From Salinimicrobium xinjiangense DSM 19287 (GTDB lineage: Bacteria > Bacteroidota > Bacteroidia > Flavobacteriales > Flavobacteriaceae): 36,792 nt of DNA. Of the stretch, positions 6,330 through 14,649 are shown piece by piece; positions within the stretch are counted from its first letter, which is position 1, and every line of letters starts with the position of its first letter. The notes below the pieces were generated by a model. It had not been told where the DNA came from. It worked only from the letters and a program-made list of their open reading frames with translations, and did not search any database. The translations under genes and the position numbers were made by a program. The stretch lies in assembly GCF_000423585.1 (NCBI RefSeq), contig NZ_KE384058.1, positions 1 to 36,792 of the forward strand, written 5' to 3'.

Positions 6330-8552
6330 ATGAACATAGACCCTTCTTCTTCAGCAACAAATCGTACTATCGGATTTTCCGGAGCTTTGGGCATCGGGGT
6401 GGGAGCAATGGTGGGAGGCGGAATACTTGCCCTGGCGGGGGTGGCTTTTGCCGTGAGCGGACCTTCGGCTGTCCTTGCCTTTGCTCTAAACGGGCTGATC
6501 GCTTTTATTACTGCACTTAGTTTCGCCGAAATGGCTTCGGCGAATCCGCAATCGGGAGGAACTTATACTTACGCCAAGAAGGCTTTATCGCTTCAGGTAG
6601 CTTTTGGGGTAGGGTGGATTGTCTGGTTTGCCTCCCTGGTAGCGGCAGTGTTGTATGCTCTTGGTTTTGGAGCCTTTGCTGTTTTTGCTCTAAAACAAAT
6701 TCCGGCTCTGGAGAGCAGCGGAGTCCTTGAGTTCGGCTTTGTGCCGGTATTATTGGCCTTGGGAGCCATAGGTTACTTTACTTTCAGCTTAACACGAGGT
6801 TCGGGCGATGGCGGCGCTGTTATTAATATTGGGAAACTCGCTGTATTTGCCGTACTCATAGCCGGCGGACTCGCTGTATTTGTGCAGACTCCTTTCAGTC
6901 ATATTTCAGAAAGTCTGGACCCGTTTTTTTCGGGCGGGTTCAGCGGAGTGATAGCGGCAATGGGTTATACCTTTATCGCGCTTCAGGGTTTTGATCTTAT
7001 TGGTTCGGCCGCAGGAGAAATTAAAAATCCGGAGAAGAATATTCCGAAGGCGATGATGGGCACACTCGCAGTAGGTCTGGCTATTTACCTGCCCCTGCTT
7101 TTTCTGATGTCGACCGTTGGCGTACTTCCGGGGGAGTCCATAACAGAAATGAGCAAACAGGATTCTGAAACTGTGCTGGCCGTTGCCGCTCAGAATTATC
7201 TTGGAGCTTTTGGTTTCTGGCTGGTGCTGGTAGCGGGTATATTCTCAATGCTTTCAGCTTTACAGGCCAATCTCTTTGCAGCTTCCCGGATTTCCCTTAG
7301 CATGGCAAAAGACCGGACCCTCAATCATCACCTTTCCAATATCAGCGAGAGATTTGGAACGCCTGTAACCTCTATACTTGTAACCTGCGGAATTGTAGCC
7401 ATCCTTGTTTTGATCCTGCCCGATCTTGCCGCGGCCGGCGCAGCTTCCAGTTTGATCTTTCTGATCACTTTTGCACTGGCACATCTTATCATGATCCTCA
7501 TGCGCAACCGCGGATATAAGGAAAGTGCAACCTTCAGGGCTCCTTTTTTTCCAGCCCTGCCCATCGTCGGAATAATCAGCTGTTTAGGTCTGGCTATTTT
7601 TCAGGCAATAGTGGTGCCGTCTGCCGGAATAATTGCACTGTTATGGCTGCTCACCGGGGCGGTCCTCTTTGTGTCATTTTTCATAAAAAAAGCCAGGGCT
7701 ATAGAGGCGTCTGAACAGGCCCTGGATCCCGATCTTATCCGTCTGCGGGGATTAAGTCCGCTGGTGCTGCTCCCAATATCCAATCCCGCAAATGCGGAAT
7801 CTATGGTCTTTTTAGCAAATGCACTGGCACCTCCGGTGATAGGGAGGGTCCTGATCCATTCCATCGTTATTCCCAGTACCGAAAAAGATGATCTTGAAAA
7901 GCGGCTTTTATCCAGTCGTGATGTTACGCAGTACGCCCTGAAAGCTTCTTTTGAAGCAGGTCTGCGTCCCGAAACCCTCACCACTATAGCCGATCATCCA
8001 TGGGAAGAGATTGAACGGGTGGTCAAAGAACACAATTGCAGAAGTCTGCTATTGGGATTAAGTGATGTCAATGAATCTCAGACCAATAAGAACCTTGAAA
8101 AACTGGTTAAACATGTTAAGGCAGATGTGGTGGTATTCCGCCAACCTTTTAGCGGATGGAAAATTACGGCAGCACAGAAAGTCCTTATTCCGGTAGCCGG
8201 TTTCGAAAGTCACGATCCGCTCCGGGCACGTGTTGCTGCTAGCCTGTGGCGTGCCTCACAACCTGAAATAACTTTTCTCCAGGTACTGCCTGAAAATACC
8301 CTTTCAGAAACAATTGAGAAAAACAATCAGAGACTTTCCCGTTTTGCAAGCCGCATCATTCCCGGAAAGACCGAAGTTGCTATAATTCAGAATGATGATG
8401 TGGTAGCAGAACTTGTGCACCAGGCCTCCCGGCATGACCTGGTAATAATGGGTCTGGGTAAAGCGGGTAAACATCAAAAAGCCTTCGGACATGTAGCACT
8501 TAGCCTGGCTGAAAAAACAAATACTGCGTTGATCTTTATTAGTAAAAAATGA
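6330..8552 (+). CDS. APC-superfamily amino acid permease with C-terminal universal-stress (UspA) domains
   Basis: 740 residues. Residues about 15-455 form an APC transporter with 12 or more membrane segments. The N-terminal glycine-rich motif GIGVGAMVGGGILALAG and the LSFAEMASANPQSGGTYTYAKKAL stretch are typical of the unwound TM1 and the TM2-3 loop of amino acid permeases. Residues about 470-740 are cytosolic and hold two UspA-like halves. The second begins KVLIPVAGFESHDPLRARVA and ends DLVIMGLGKAGKHQKAFGHVA, where the nucleotide-binding glycine motif is partly degenerate. Transporter-Usp fusions are known; the Usp part is thought to gate or sense nucleotides. The substrate cannot be told from sequence. 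It is monocistronic and bracketed by repeat copies B and C. Confidence 0.93.
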   Translation: MNIDPSSSATNRTIGFSGALGIGVGAMVGGGILALAGVAFAVSGPSAVLAFALNGLIAFITALSFAEMASANPQSGGTYTYAKKALSLQVAFGVGWIVWFASLVAAVLYALGFGAFAVFALKQIPALESSGVLEFGFVPVLLALGAIGYFTFSLTRGSGDGGAVINIGKLAVFAVLIAGGLAVFVQTPFSHISESLDPFFSGGFSGVIAAMGYTFIALQGFDLIGSAAGEIKNPEKNIPKAMMGTLAVGLAIYLPLLFLMSTVGVLPGESITEMSKQDSETVLAVAAQNYLGAFGFWLVLVAGIFSMLSALQANLFAASRISLSMAKDRTLNHHLSNISERFGTPVTSILVTCGIVAILVLILPDLAAAGAASSLIFLITFALAHLIMILMRNRGYKESATFRAPFFPALPIVGIISCLGLAIFQAIVVPSAGIIALLWLLTGAVLFVSFFIKKARAIEASEQALDPDLIRLRGLSPLVLLPISNPANAESMVFLANALAPPVIGRVLIHSIVIPSTEKDDLEKRLLSSRDVTQYALKASFEAGLRPETLTTIADHPWEEIERVVKEHNCRSLLLGLSDVNESQTNKNLEKLVKHVKADVVVFRQPFSGWKITAAQKVLIPVAGFESHDPLRARVAASLWRASQPEITFLQVLPENTLSETIEKNNQRLSRFASRIIPGKTEVAIIQNDDVVAELVHQASRHDLVIMGLGKAGKHQKAFGHVALSLAEKTNTALIFISKK

Positions 8553-8606
8553 GGGGAAGTTAGAAGTACGAAATTGAAGATTCCAAGCACCAAATTCCAA
8601 TTTGAG

Positions 8607-8870
8607 AAAAAGCCCCGGCGGGGCGACATATTAGTAGCCCCGGGTTTTAACCCGGAGTTCAAAAAGTGCCACCTCCAAAAAAAACCCCGGAGGGGCGAAA
8701 TATTTCCGGTTGTGATTACAATATTAATTTAGTCATATGGATAGTGGTCAGAAAATTTGCAGTGCCCGGTTTAAAGTAAGCAGTAATGAAAACTTAGATT
8801 TATGAATTTAGAAGTACAAAGTTTTCCAGAAATCAGATAAGAGCCGGAAAATCATTCGTGTATTCGTGGC
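8607..8870 (+). repeat. Composite REP-like repeat, copy C
   Basis: Complete first hairpin GCCCCGGCGGGGC, GTAG plus CCCCGGGTTTTAACCCGG, a CCACCTCC spacer, a third hairpin (CCCCGGAGGGGC), then TTTAGTCATATGGATAG, GTGGTCAG, TTAGATTTATGAATTTAG, and the phrase ending ATTCGTGTATTCGTGGC. It starts 55 bp after the permease stop and lies between two convergent genes, so the hairpins may also terminate transcription. A variant TTAGAAGTACGAA phrase also follows the permease stop codon directly (8558-8571). Confidence 0.85.
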
Positions 8871-8902
8871 AATAATTAAATCCAGAACCAATCAATGAAT
8901 TT

Positions 8903-9562
8903 TTAAATGAGCTGCAAGGTCATTACTATACTCACCAGCTGGGCATTTGTGGTAGCTCCAAAATCTTCACGTAGATCTCTTAGCTTTTTTTCAATGGAAC
9001 TTTTACTGAAGGGAGCCATTCCTTTACTTTTAAAGCTTTCACTGATATCCTCCTGCGAATAGCCCTGGGAGATATACCTTAGGAGGGATAATTCATACTC
9101 GGTCAATTCCTTTAAATTTGTTTGCTCGAGAGTTTTGCGGATATCGGGAGAAAGATATTTTTCTCTCTCCCTCACTTTGACCATGGCTTCCTGAAGATAA
9201 TGCATCCCGTGTCGGCCTTTGCATACATAAGCATCTACAAAAGAAACGATCTTTTTTACCCGTCCTGGTTGATCCTCTATGGAATGAATGATCACCTTTG
9301 TATCCGGCAACTCCTGTTTTATCTTCAGGGCAAGTTCATCCCCTGAAAAAATTTGTTCGGTCCTGTGATCCTGCTTAAAGGAAAGATCACAGATCAAAAG
9401 GTCAAAGGGCGTATTTTCCATAGCGGCCTTTTTCAACTTGAGGTACGCCTCGTCACAATACTGGCAATAAATTACTTCCCTGATTCCCAACTGCAGCAGG
9501 AATTCTTTTAGCGCGCTGTTGACGGCGTCTATGTCTTCGGCAATAAGTACTTTTTTGAACAT
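8903..9562 (-). CDS. Response regulator, receiver plus LuxR-type helix-turn-helix
   Basis: 219 residues. Receiver domain 1-120: acidic pocket E9/D10, phosphoacceptor D59 (LLICDLSF), switch residue S94 (IIHS) and conserved K115 (YVCKG). DNA-binding LuxR/GerE-type domain at about 150-219, starting LTEYELSLLRYISQGYSQEDIS. The ATG directly abuts the stop codon of the histidine kinase gene with no intervening base, so the two are co-transcribed and probably translationally coupled. This is the normal partner of a TPR-type kinase in this phylum. Its target promoters cannot be read from the window. The 3' end lies 32 bp from repeat copy C. Confidence 0.95.
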   Translation of the reverse strand: MFKKVLIAEDIDAVNSALKEFLLQLGIREVIYCQYCDEAYLKLKKAAMENTPFDLLICDLSFKQDHRTEQIFSGDELALKIKQELPDTKVIIHSIEDQPGRVKKIVSFVDAYVCKGRHGMHYLQEAMVKVREREKYLSPDIRKTLEQTNLKELTEYELSLLRYISQGYSQEDISESFKSKGMAPFSKSSIEKKLRDLREDFGATTNAQLVSIVMTLQLI

Positions 9563-11482
9563 CTACATAGAAATTAAAATGTTAGCGGAAAAACCTTTAT
9601 CCTTATCGGACTGAAAATTAAAGGTCCCTCCAATAGAAACAATACGGTTTTCCACATTTTGAAGACCCGATGCCTTTTTTAGCTGTTCCGCCGCAGCTCC
9701 CACTCCATTATCATTATAGGTGATCTGTAATCTGGAGGCATTTTTTCTAAAATTGATACCAATAATTGATGCCTCACTGTGCTTGTTCATATTCACCATT
9801 AACTCCTGGAGCGACCTGTAAATGACAATCTTTGCTTCAGCATTGAGTTTTTCCCAGGCTATATCCTGGAACCCTGTGAGAAAGAGTCGGGCATGAGCTG
9901 GCGTGCTATGGGATAACATGTACTGAAGATCTTCTGCAAAGCCGGGGCCGGTGTGGACAGGAGTATTTTCCCTGGAGATGTTTCGGGTGCGGGAATAGAT
10001 ACTATCGAGTTTATTAAGAATCACTTCCCTGTCCAGGCTTGCAGGATTTTCCACTTCAGTGATCACGTTATAAACATCATTGGCCAGTTCGTCATGGATC
10101 CTTTTTGATATGCGCACCTCTGTTTGATGTATTTCCCTAATGGTCTTCTTCTTGTGGCCTTGCTTAATGAGATAGTAAACAAAAAAAGCCGAGGCCAGGA
10201 GGAGAAAGGCAGTGGAGATCGCGAGGTTTCTCCGGTTCCTTTCCTGCAAAAGCTCCAGTTTTTGATTTGAGGTGAGGGTTTCCAGCTCCTTTATTTCTTT
10301 GATCTTTTGCTCTTCATCATATTTGATCTTAGCAAAAAGATTCTTGACCCGGTTCCGGGCTGTGGAAAGGCTGTCGTTTATCCGCATGTATTCCAGAGAA
10401 TATTTTTTATTCTGAACAGGGGGCGAAAGCTGAATCAGGTATCCCAGCGCCTGCGTTTGATCACTTAGGCTCTTAAGTTTTTTCGATAGACTGTGATATT
10501 TTTCAGCATATTGAAGGGCCTCTTCTGGATCTTCTTTTAAGTTCATTCTTGTGAGATGATTGTAACTTGTCATAAGACCAATCAGATCATTTTCCTGCTG
10601 CCTTGATTTCATTATATCCTTTACTTCATCCTCGACTCCTGATTTATTCTGCAGCCATTGGGTATAGTACAAATTGCCTTTAATTCTGTTGAAGGTTGTT
10701 TTATCTGTAGCCAGATGAAGAATTGAATCGTACAAGTTGAGGGATCTCTCATAATCTTTTTTTTCCTGATAGATATTAGCGATATTATTGAGAAGTGCCA
10801 GGCTGTCCCTTCTTGTTTTGGCTATCCTCAGGGCATTTTTATATTCATCTATAGCCTCATCCAGATCGCCAAGTTGCCTGTAGGTCATTGCCAGATTGTT
10901 GTAGATCCTAGGTAGAAAAATGGAATCTTCGGAATTTTGAAGAAGTTTTAAAGCCTGTATCTGGCTTGCCTGGCTTCCCGAAAAATCTCCCAGCCTAAAT
11001 TGGGCTATACCCAATTCTACCAGGCGTCTACCTGCAGATGTACTATCTCCTGTAAACAAATATAACTTTTGTGATTGATGCATATCCCTTAGTACTTCGA
11101 GATGATTCTCCCTGTTGAGTTGAGCGCGGCCTCTTCGGTAGTAAGCTTTGGCCAGAGTTGAAGTGTCTCCTGTTTCAATCCCTTTTTCGATCATCAAATT
11201 AGCGTAGTGAAGGGAACTGTCATAAAGTTTTATTGCATCATAAAAGTAGATCTGGTGATCAAGGATTTCTGTTAGAAGCGTATCGTCAGGGGATTCTATT
11301 TGGGCAGCAGCCTGAGATAGCAACCGGAGTTTTTCACCAACATCTTCAACTGTTTTTGCTTTCTGAAATGTTCTAAATGCCTTATCTGTTCTTTCGATCG
11401 TTTGTTGTTCTAACTTCTGGTTTTCAGAACAACCAGAGAATAGGCTGCAAATTAAAAATAGGAGGGGGAAAGCTTTGTTCAT
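9563..11482 (-). CDS. TPR-containing lipoprotein sensor histidine kinase
   Basis: 639 residues. The N-terminus MNKAFPLLFLICSLFSGCSE suggests a lipoprotein signal with C18. Residues about 75-345 are TPR repeats (for example IYNNLAMTYRQLGDLDEAIDEYKNAL, 193-218) and would lie in the periplasm. A coiled coil at about 375-415 is followed by one membrane segment at 420-438. The HisKA_3-like dimerisation motif RISKRIHDELANDV carries phosphoacceptor H463. The ATPase domain has the N box around N564/N566 (QELMVNMNKHSE) and the G box DNGVG (591-595), ending ASGLQNVENRIVSIGG. It heads an operon with the response regulator. A terminator upstream separates it from the small gene at 11540, so its own promoter should lie in 11483-11505 or be reached by read-through. 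Confidence 0.94.
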   Translation of the reverse strand: MNKAFPLLFLICSLFSGCSENQKLEQQTIERTDKAFRTFQKAKTVEDVGEKLRLLSQAAAQIESPDDTLLTEILDHQIYFYDAIKLYDSSLHYANLMIEKGIETGDTSTLAKAYYRRGRAQLNRENHLEVLRDMHQSQKLYLFTGDSTSAGRRLVELGIAQFRLGDFSGSQASQIQALKLLQNSEDSIFLPRIYNNLAMTYRQLGDLDEAIDEYKNALRIAKTRRDSLALLNNIANIYQEKKDYERSLNLYDSILHLATDKTTFNRIKGNLYYTQWLQNKSGVEDEVKDIMKSRQQENDLIGLMTSYNHLTRMNLKEDPEEALQYAEKYHSLSKKLKSLSDQTQALGYLIQLSPPVQNKKYSLEYMRINDSLSTARNRVKNLFAKIKYDEEQKIKEIKELETLTSNQKLELLQERNRRNLAISTAFLLLASAFFVYYLIKQGHKKKTIREIHQTEVRISKRIHDELANDVYNVITEVENPASLDREVILNKLDSIYSRTRNISRENTPVHTGPGFAEDLQYMLSHSTPAHARLFLTGFQDIAWEKLNAEAKIVIYRSLQELMVNMNKHSEASIIGINFRKNASRLQITYNDNGVGAAAEQLKKASGLQNVENRIVSIGGTFNFQSDKDKGFSANILISM

Positions 11483-11494
11483 GAATCCAAAGTT

Positions 11495-11529
11495 ATAAAA
11501 AAGAAAAAGCCGCTTTCTACAGCGGCTTT
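11495..11529 (-). terminator. Rho-independent terminator of the small 11540 gene
   Basis: On the minus strand: a perfect 9 bp stem AAAGCCGCT/AGCGGCTTT with a 6 nt loop, followed by TTTTTCTTTTTT. It begins 10 bp after the stop of the small minus-strand reading frame and ends 12 bp before the kinase start. Confidence 0.85.
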
Positions 11530-11539
11530 GAATTTAATT

Positions 11540-11728
11540 CTAATTTCCACTTCCTGGTGGATCGGGTGGTGGATCCATAGGATCATCACCTCCACCACTA
11601 CCTAAACAAAAACAGACCAGCAAAATCAATAAGTTAGGAAAGAAATCAGATGGTTTTTGAATTTCCCCCGGGCAACAATTATTTTGGAGCTTGAATCTTG
11701 AATTTTCAAAGTCCATCATAGGCGCCAC
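11540..11728 (-). CDS. Small peptide with hydrophobic core and Gly/Asp/Pro tail
   Basis: The frame is open for 62 codons from a GTG at 11728, but its first part (ENSRFKLQ) is made of an intergenic repeat word, so the true start is probably internal, perhaps a TTG near 11624. The convincing part is the C-terminus: a hydrophobic run LLILLVCFCLG followed by SGGGDDPMDPPPDPPGSGN. This looks like a membrane-anchored or secreted micropeptide. Support for it being a real gene is the strong terminator 10 bp downstream on the same strand. It lies directly upstream of the kinase-regulator operon in the same orientation, so a link to that pathway is possible. No family recognised. Confidence 0.45.
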   Translation of the reverse strand: MAPMMDFENSRFKLQNNCCPGEIQKPSDFFPNLLILLVCFCLGSGGGDDPMDPPPDPPGSGN

Positions 11729-12012
11729 ATTTAAAAAATTCTTACAGATTTCGCAGGTGTTATTAGTTGTCAGGCTAAATCTTTATTTAAAACGCTGAAT
11801 TCGCAACAGGCAACTGAACTAACAATAGATTCATCACTCCGCTGCACTACTTTCTGAATGATTCATGATCCATAATTCATCACGAGAGGAGCCTTTGCGG
11901 AAACATTTACCGGTGAGCGGCCGTTAAGTTTAGCGCACAATGAGAATTCGGTGTTGCTGAAGTTTAGTACAAATACCCATCCTTATCCAATAAACTAAAA
12001 TACCAATACCGG
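11729..12012. repeat. Spacer with CTTCACTCCGCTGC-type repeat
   Basis: Positions 11826-11862 hold a copy of the phrase ATTCATCACTCCGCTGCACT...TCTGAATGA, which recurs at 12271, 13076, 13469 and 20302. Words like GCAACAGGCAACTGAAC also occur. No complete gene is seen; 12013-12171 holds a gene remnant. Confidence 0.6.
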
Positions 12013-12171
12013 TTAAATGCAGATGAGCCCAGGAGTTTCCGCCACAGCAATTGTCAGAACACTGTCGTCGGTTATTCGGGAACCGAAATTCTGTAACTGA
12101 AAATCGGTTGTTTTTATGTTTTTTCCTTCGAAGACAGAACCTATAATGTCTCCTAATAAAGCTCCGATCAT
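12013..12171 (-). pseudogene. ADP-ribosylglycohydrolase N-terminal remnant
   Basis: A 52-codon frame from ATG at 12171 reads MIGALLGDIIGSVFEGKNIK, continues through FGSRITDDSVLTIAVAE and then stops after PGLICI. MIGAxxGDIIGSxxE and the metal-binding TDDS/T motif are hallmarks of the N-terminus of ADP-ribosylglycohydrolases (DraG/ARH family, roughly 250-300 residues), which remove ADP-ribose from proteins. Here about four fifths of the protein are missing. After the stop the sequence turns into spacer repeats, and no later piece of the family was found down to 11729. It is a decayed or truncated gene. A short domain of its own is less likely because the second metal-binding half is gone. Confidence 0.8.
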
Positions 12172-12357
12172 AGATGATTCAAGATTTAAAATTCAAGATT
12201 GGGATTTCACGCCCGCCGCGCATCTCGCAACCCGCAACTCGTAACAGGTAACCGGCCACTTTACAAATAGGAGATTCTTCACTTCGCTATCGCTCGTTCT
12301 GAATGACAGAAATAGTTTCCACCTTCACTTCGTACTTCTAACTTCGTAAATCTAACT
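12172..12357 (-). repeat. Spacer repeats downstream of the 12358 gene
   Basis: On the minus strand, immediately after the stop of the 12358 gene: GAAGTTAGATTTACGAAG and TTAGAAGTACGAAGTG. These are followed by the phrase ending GAAGAATCTC (plus-strand 12271-12309, AGATTCTTCACTTCGC...GAATGACAG) and by CAACCCGCAACTCGTAACAG words. No gene. Confidence 0.7.
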
Positions 12358-12645
12358 TCAATCATCTTCCAATTCCTCCTCAGTGATCCCATTGACATTG
12401 GCCAGGGTATTCATCAAGTTTTCCAGCTCATCAAATAGTCCGAGTAGCAGTTGCAGGTTTTGGTCTTTACTGTCGCGGAACATCTCCAGGTCAAACTTGA
12501 AGGTATCGCCTTCGCGGAAGGTTTCGTTGATCTCTGCATACTGTCCCGTCATACCGACGTTGATGATCCGTTCCATCAGTTCTTCGTGGATTTCTAGTAA
12601 AGCGCGGTAAGTGAGGATGATTTTATTCCGATAGCTCGTGCTCAT
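12358..12645 (-). CDS. Small hypothetical acidic protein (95 aa)
   Basis: 95 residues, starting MSTSYRNKIILTYRALLEIHEELMERI, predicted to be mostly helical and very acidic at the C-terminus (TEEELEDD). There is no signal peptide or membrane segment. Composition and codon use look coding, and the start ATG is well isolated. No family recognised. It is monocistronic, with repeats starting at its stop codon and a 285 bp repeat beginning 36 bp upstream of its start. Confidence 0.65.
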   Translation of the reverse strand: MSTSYRNKIILTYRALLEIHEELMERIINVGMTGQYAEINETFREGDTFKFDLEMFRDSKDQNLQLLLGLFDELENLMNTLANVNGITEEELEDD

Positions 12646-12680
12646 TATAAAGAATTTGAAGTTTTACTCTTATTTTTTAT

Positions 12681-12968
12681 TTCTTGTTCTTTTTCCATTG
12701 ATGAAAAAGAACCAAAAAATCTAGGCTTACGAAACCCCGCCTAAATTTATCGTTCACTGCCTAAATTTTAGGAACTCGCGGGAGACCTCGGAGTAAAAAG
12801 AAAAACTCATTCCGCTCAAACAGCCTAAAATTTTACGTCAGCTTCACTTCAAATTTTACGGCAAACTTTCGTAGGCCGAAGAAATTACGTTTTTATTTTA
12901 CAATGATTAAATAAAAGATATAACCTGTCAAAATTTTCCGGCTCCTCCCGACACTTCGGGATAGGGGA
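12681..12968 (+). repeat. ~285 bp palindrome-rich repeat, copy 1
   Basis: It starts with a near-palindrome TTCTTTTTCCATTGATGAAA and contains CCTAAATTTTAGG, CAGCCTAAAATTTTACGTCA, CTTTCGTAGGCC, and at its end CGGCTCCTCCCGACACTTCG. Copy 2 lies at 21031-21313 in the same orientation with the blocks in the same order; the central block is the best conserved. No reading frame is maintained, so it is a non-coding interspersed element. Confidence 0.85.
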
Positions 12969-13169
12969 GGGGTAAAATGGAAAATTTTCTACCTCAGCAC
13001 CCGTAGCAGGCAAAAGTCCTGGCTCCTGGTTCTTGGCTTTTGATTCTTTTTAATCCTGAACTCATAACTAAAAAAAGATTCTTCACTCCGCAAAAGCTGC
13101 GTTCAGAATGACAGATTCTAAACTCCTAAACTCCTAAACTCCTAAACTTTTACTTCGTACCTCTAACTT
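12969..13169. repeat. Spacer with GAATGACAG-type repeat and nonamer tract
   Basis: 13076-13114 is a copy of the AGATTCTTCACTCCGC...GAATGACAG phrase. It is followed by a run of 9 bp units, CTAAACTCC repeated (about 13117-13147), and by the minus-strand TTAGAAGTTAGAGGTACG word that reaches into the 3' end of the next gene. Confidence 0.65.
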
Positions 13170-13394
13170 CTAATTTCGTACTTCAGTAAAATTCCATGCC
13201 ACCTCTCCTAAATCAATTGTTTCATTCGTTCTCATTTCCAGAATACTGCCGAATGCATTGGGCACTGAAACATTCAAACATAATTCATACCCTCCAAATA
13301 CACCTTCTGAAAGATGGGTTCTCTTATAATATTTGATCTCCTCCTGTATGTGTTGGTATTGTTCTTCTGTGAGCATGATCTCCAGTTTTCTCAT
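13170..13394 (-). CDS. Small hypothetical protein (74 aa)
   Basis: 74 residues, beginning MRKLEIMLTEEQYQHIQEEIKYYKR and continuing with a beta-rich part (YELCLNVSVPNAFGSILEM, AWNFTE). The N-terminus resembles a small regulatory or antitoxin-like helix, but I recognise no family. The last four residues (EVRN) and the stop codon are encoded by the GAAGTACGAAATTAG word of the intergenic repeat, so the native C-terminus may have been replaced when the repeat arrived. It stands alone between two repeat spacers. Confidence 0.6.
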   Translation of the reverse strand: MRKLEIMLTEEQYQHIQEEIKYYKRTHLSEGVFGGYELCLNVSVPNAFGSILEMRTNETIDLGEVAWNFTEVRN

Positions 13395-13636
13395 TTTTTT
13401 AATTTTGTATTGTTCTATTAGAGATTAGGCAGTTTATAAATCATAACTCATTGCTCTTAGCTGAAAAAGAGATTCTTCGCTCCGCTGCACTTCGCTCTGA
13501 ATGACAGGCCTAATCCAACTTCGTACCTCTAACTTCTAAAATCTAACTTCCGGTAACTAAGATAGGACGGGTGGGCGACAAAAGATGACGCGTGAGGATT
13601 CAAGATTTAAAATTCAGGATTCAGAATTAATCGGGA
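13395..13636. repeat. Spacer with GAATGACAG-type repeat
   Basis: 13469-13507 is another AGATTCTTCGCTCCGCTGC...GAATGACAG copy, followed by minus-strand TTAGATTTTAGAAGTTAGAG and by GATTCAAGATTTAAAATTCA words up to the next gene. No gene. Confidence 0.65.
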
Positions 13637-14614
13637 TTACTGGGGATCTGATTTCGTTGAGGTTGAGTCCTGAGTTGTTTTATAGGTCTCTGCATCCCAA
13701 ATGATATTCCAGGTGGAAACGTAATCCTCAATGGGACCTAAACCCACCTCTGCTCTCCGGCGGTTCACATTTTCGGGGTCGAGAAGAGGGGAGACGTAAT
13801 ATTCCCCGGTTTCCTGATCCATTGCAACCTGACTGCCATAGATCTGCTTTTTACCCTGTCGCAGCTCTACCCGGTCCTCAAGGAGGGCCAGATCTGCAGG
13901 GCTTGCAGCTCCTCTCTTTACCGCCTGCCGCAGCATGGGTAAGTACTCTTCCTGTGTTTCAAGTCCGGCATGCTGAATAACAAGAAAAAGCGCGGAATTT
14001 GCACTGCGGCCAATAAGCTCTGTTCCCAGCCAGCCATTTTCGTCCAGTACCTTTTTTACCTTGATAAGGTTGATGGAATCCTGGTTTCCAATAAGCTCCC
14101 AGTGTGCCCTGATCTCTTCTGAATCGCGCCCATACTGCTCCTGAATTCCTGCCGATTCCTGTCTCAGCTTTTGGTCGTCATAATAAACCACCTCCAGCAG
14201 GGCAGCTACTTCTGCCAGGCCTGCTTCGGCTTCCTTTTTGTTTTCACTTACTTTTGTCAGAACGTCCATCCAGCGCCCATCAGAGCGCAGGGAGTTGAAA
14301 TTATCGTCTGAAGAGATCTGCCAAAGGTCTGAATATTTCCCTTCATCAGTAAGCAGATTAAGTTGCTCAAAAGCCTGATCTTTCTGCTTTGCCAGAGCCC
14401 AGGAGGTCGCAGCTTCATACCGGTGTGAAATACTGTCAATATCTTCTGCCGATTCAAAGGCTGCGGAATACTTTTCACCCGATTCACTATATGCTCCTGC
14501 TGCATTCAATGCCCGCGCTTCGGCTATCAAAACATTGTAGTTTCCGGAATGCTGCTGCGCACAGGAGCCGAGAATAAGCAGTCCTGTAAGGCTCAAAAAG
14601 AGGATTTTTTTCAT
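13637..14614 (-). CDS. DUF6624 lipoprotein
   Basis: 325 residues from the chosen ATG at 14614, which starts the signal MKKILFLSLTGLLILGSC with a lipobox Cys at residue 18. An in-frame ATG 39 bp upstream (14653) overlaps the stop of the preceding gene as ATGA and could serve for coupling, but would put 13 extra polar residues before the signal. Residues about 25-115 look like a degenerate TPR (EARALNAAGAYSESGEKYSAAFE). The rest matches DUF6624: NGWLGTELIGRSANSALFLVIQHA, LRQAVKRGAASPADLALLEDRV and the C-terminal RRAEVGLGPIEDY. The biochemical function of the family is not known. It is co-directional and tightly linked to the S41 protease gene, so it is probably in one operon. Confidence 0.88.
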   Translation of the reverse strand: MKKILFLSLTGLLILGSCAQQHSGNYNVLIAEARALNAAGAYSESGEKYSAAFESAEDIDSISHRYEAATSWALAKQKDQAFEQLNLLTDEGKYSDLWQISSDDNFNSLRSDGRWMDVLTKVSENKKEAEAGLAEVAALLEVVYYDDQKLRQESAGIQEQYGRDSEEIRAHWELIGNQDSINLIKVKKVLDENGWLGTELIGRSANSALFLVIQHAGLETQEEYLPMLRQAVKRGAASPADLALLEDRVELRQGKKQIYGSQVAMDQETGEYYVSPLLDPENVNRRRAEVGLGPIEDYVSTWNIIWDAETYKTTQDSTSTKSDPQ

Positions 14615-14649
14615 GATTTTAATTTTATTAGGAATGTGGTTTAAGTGGT

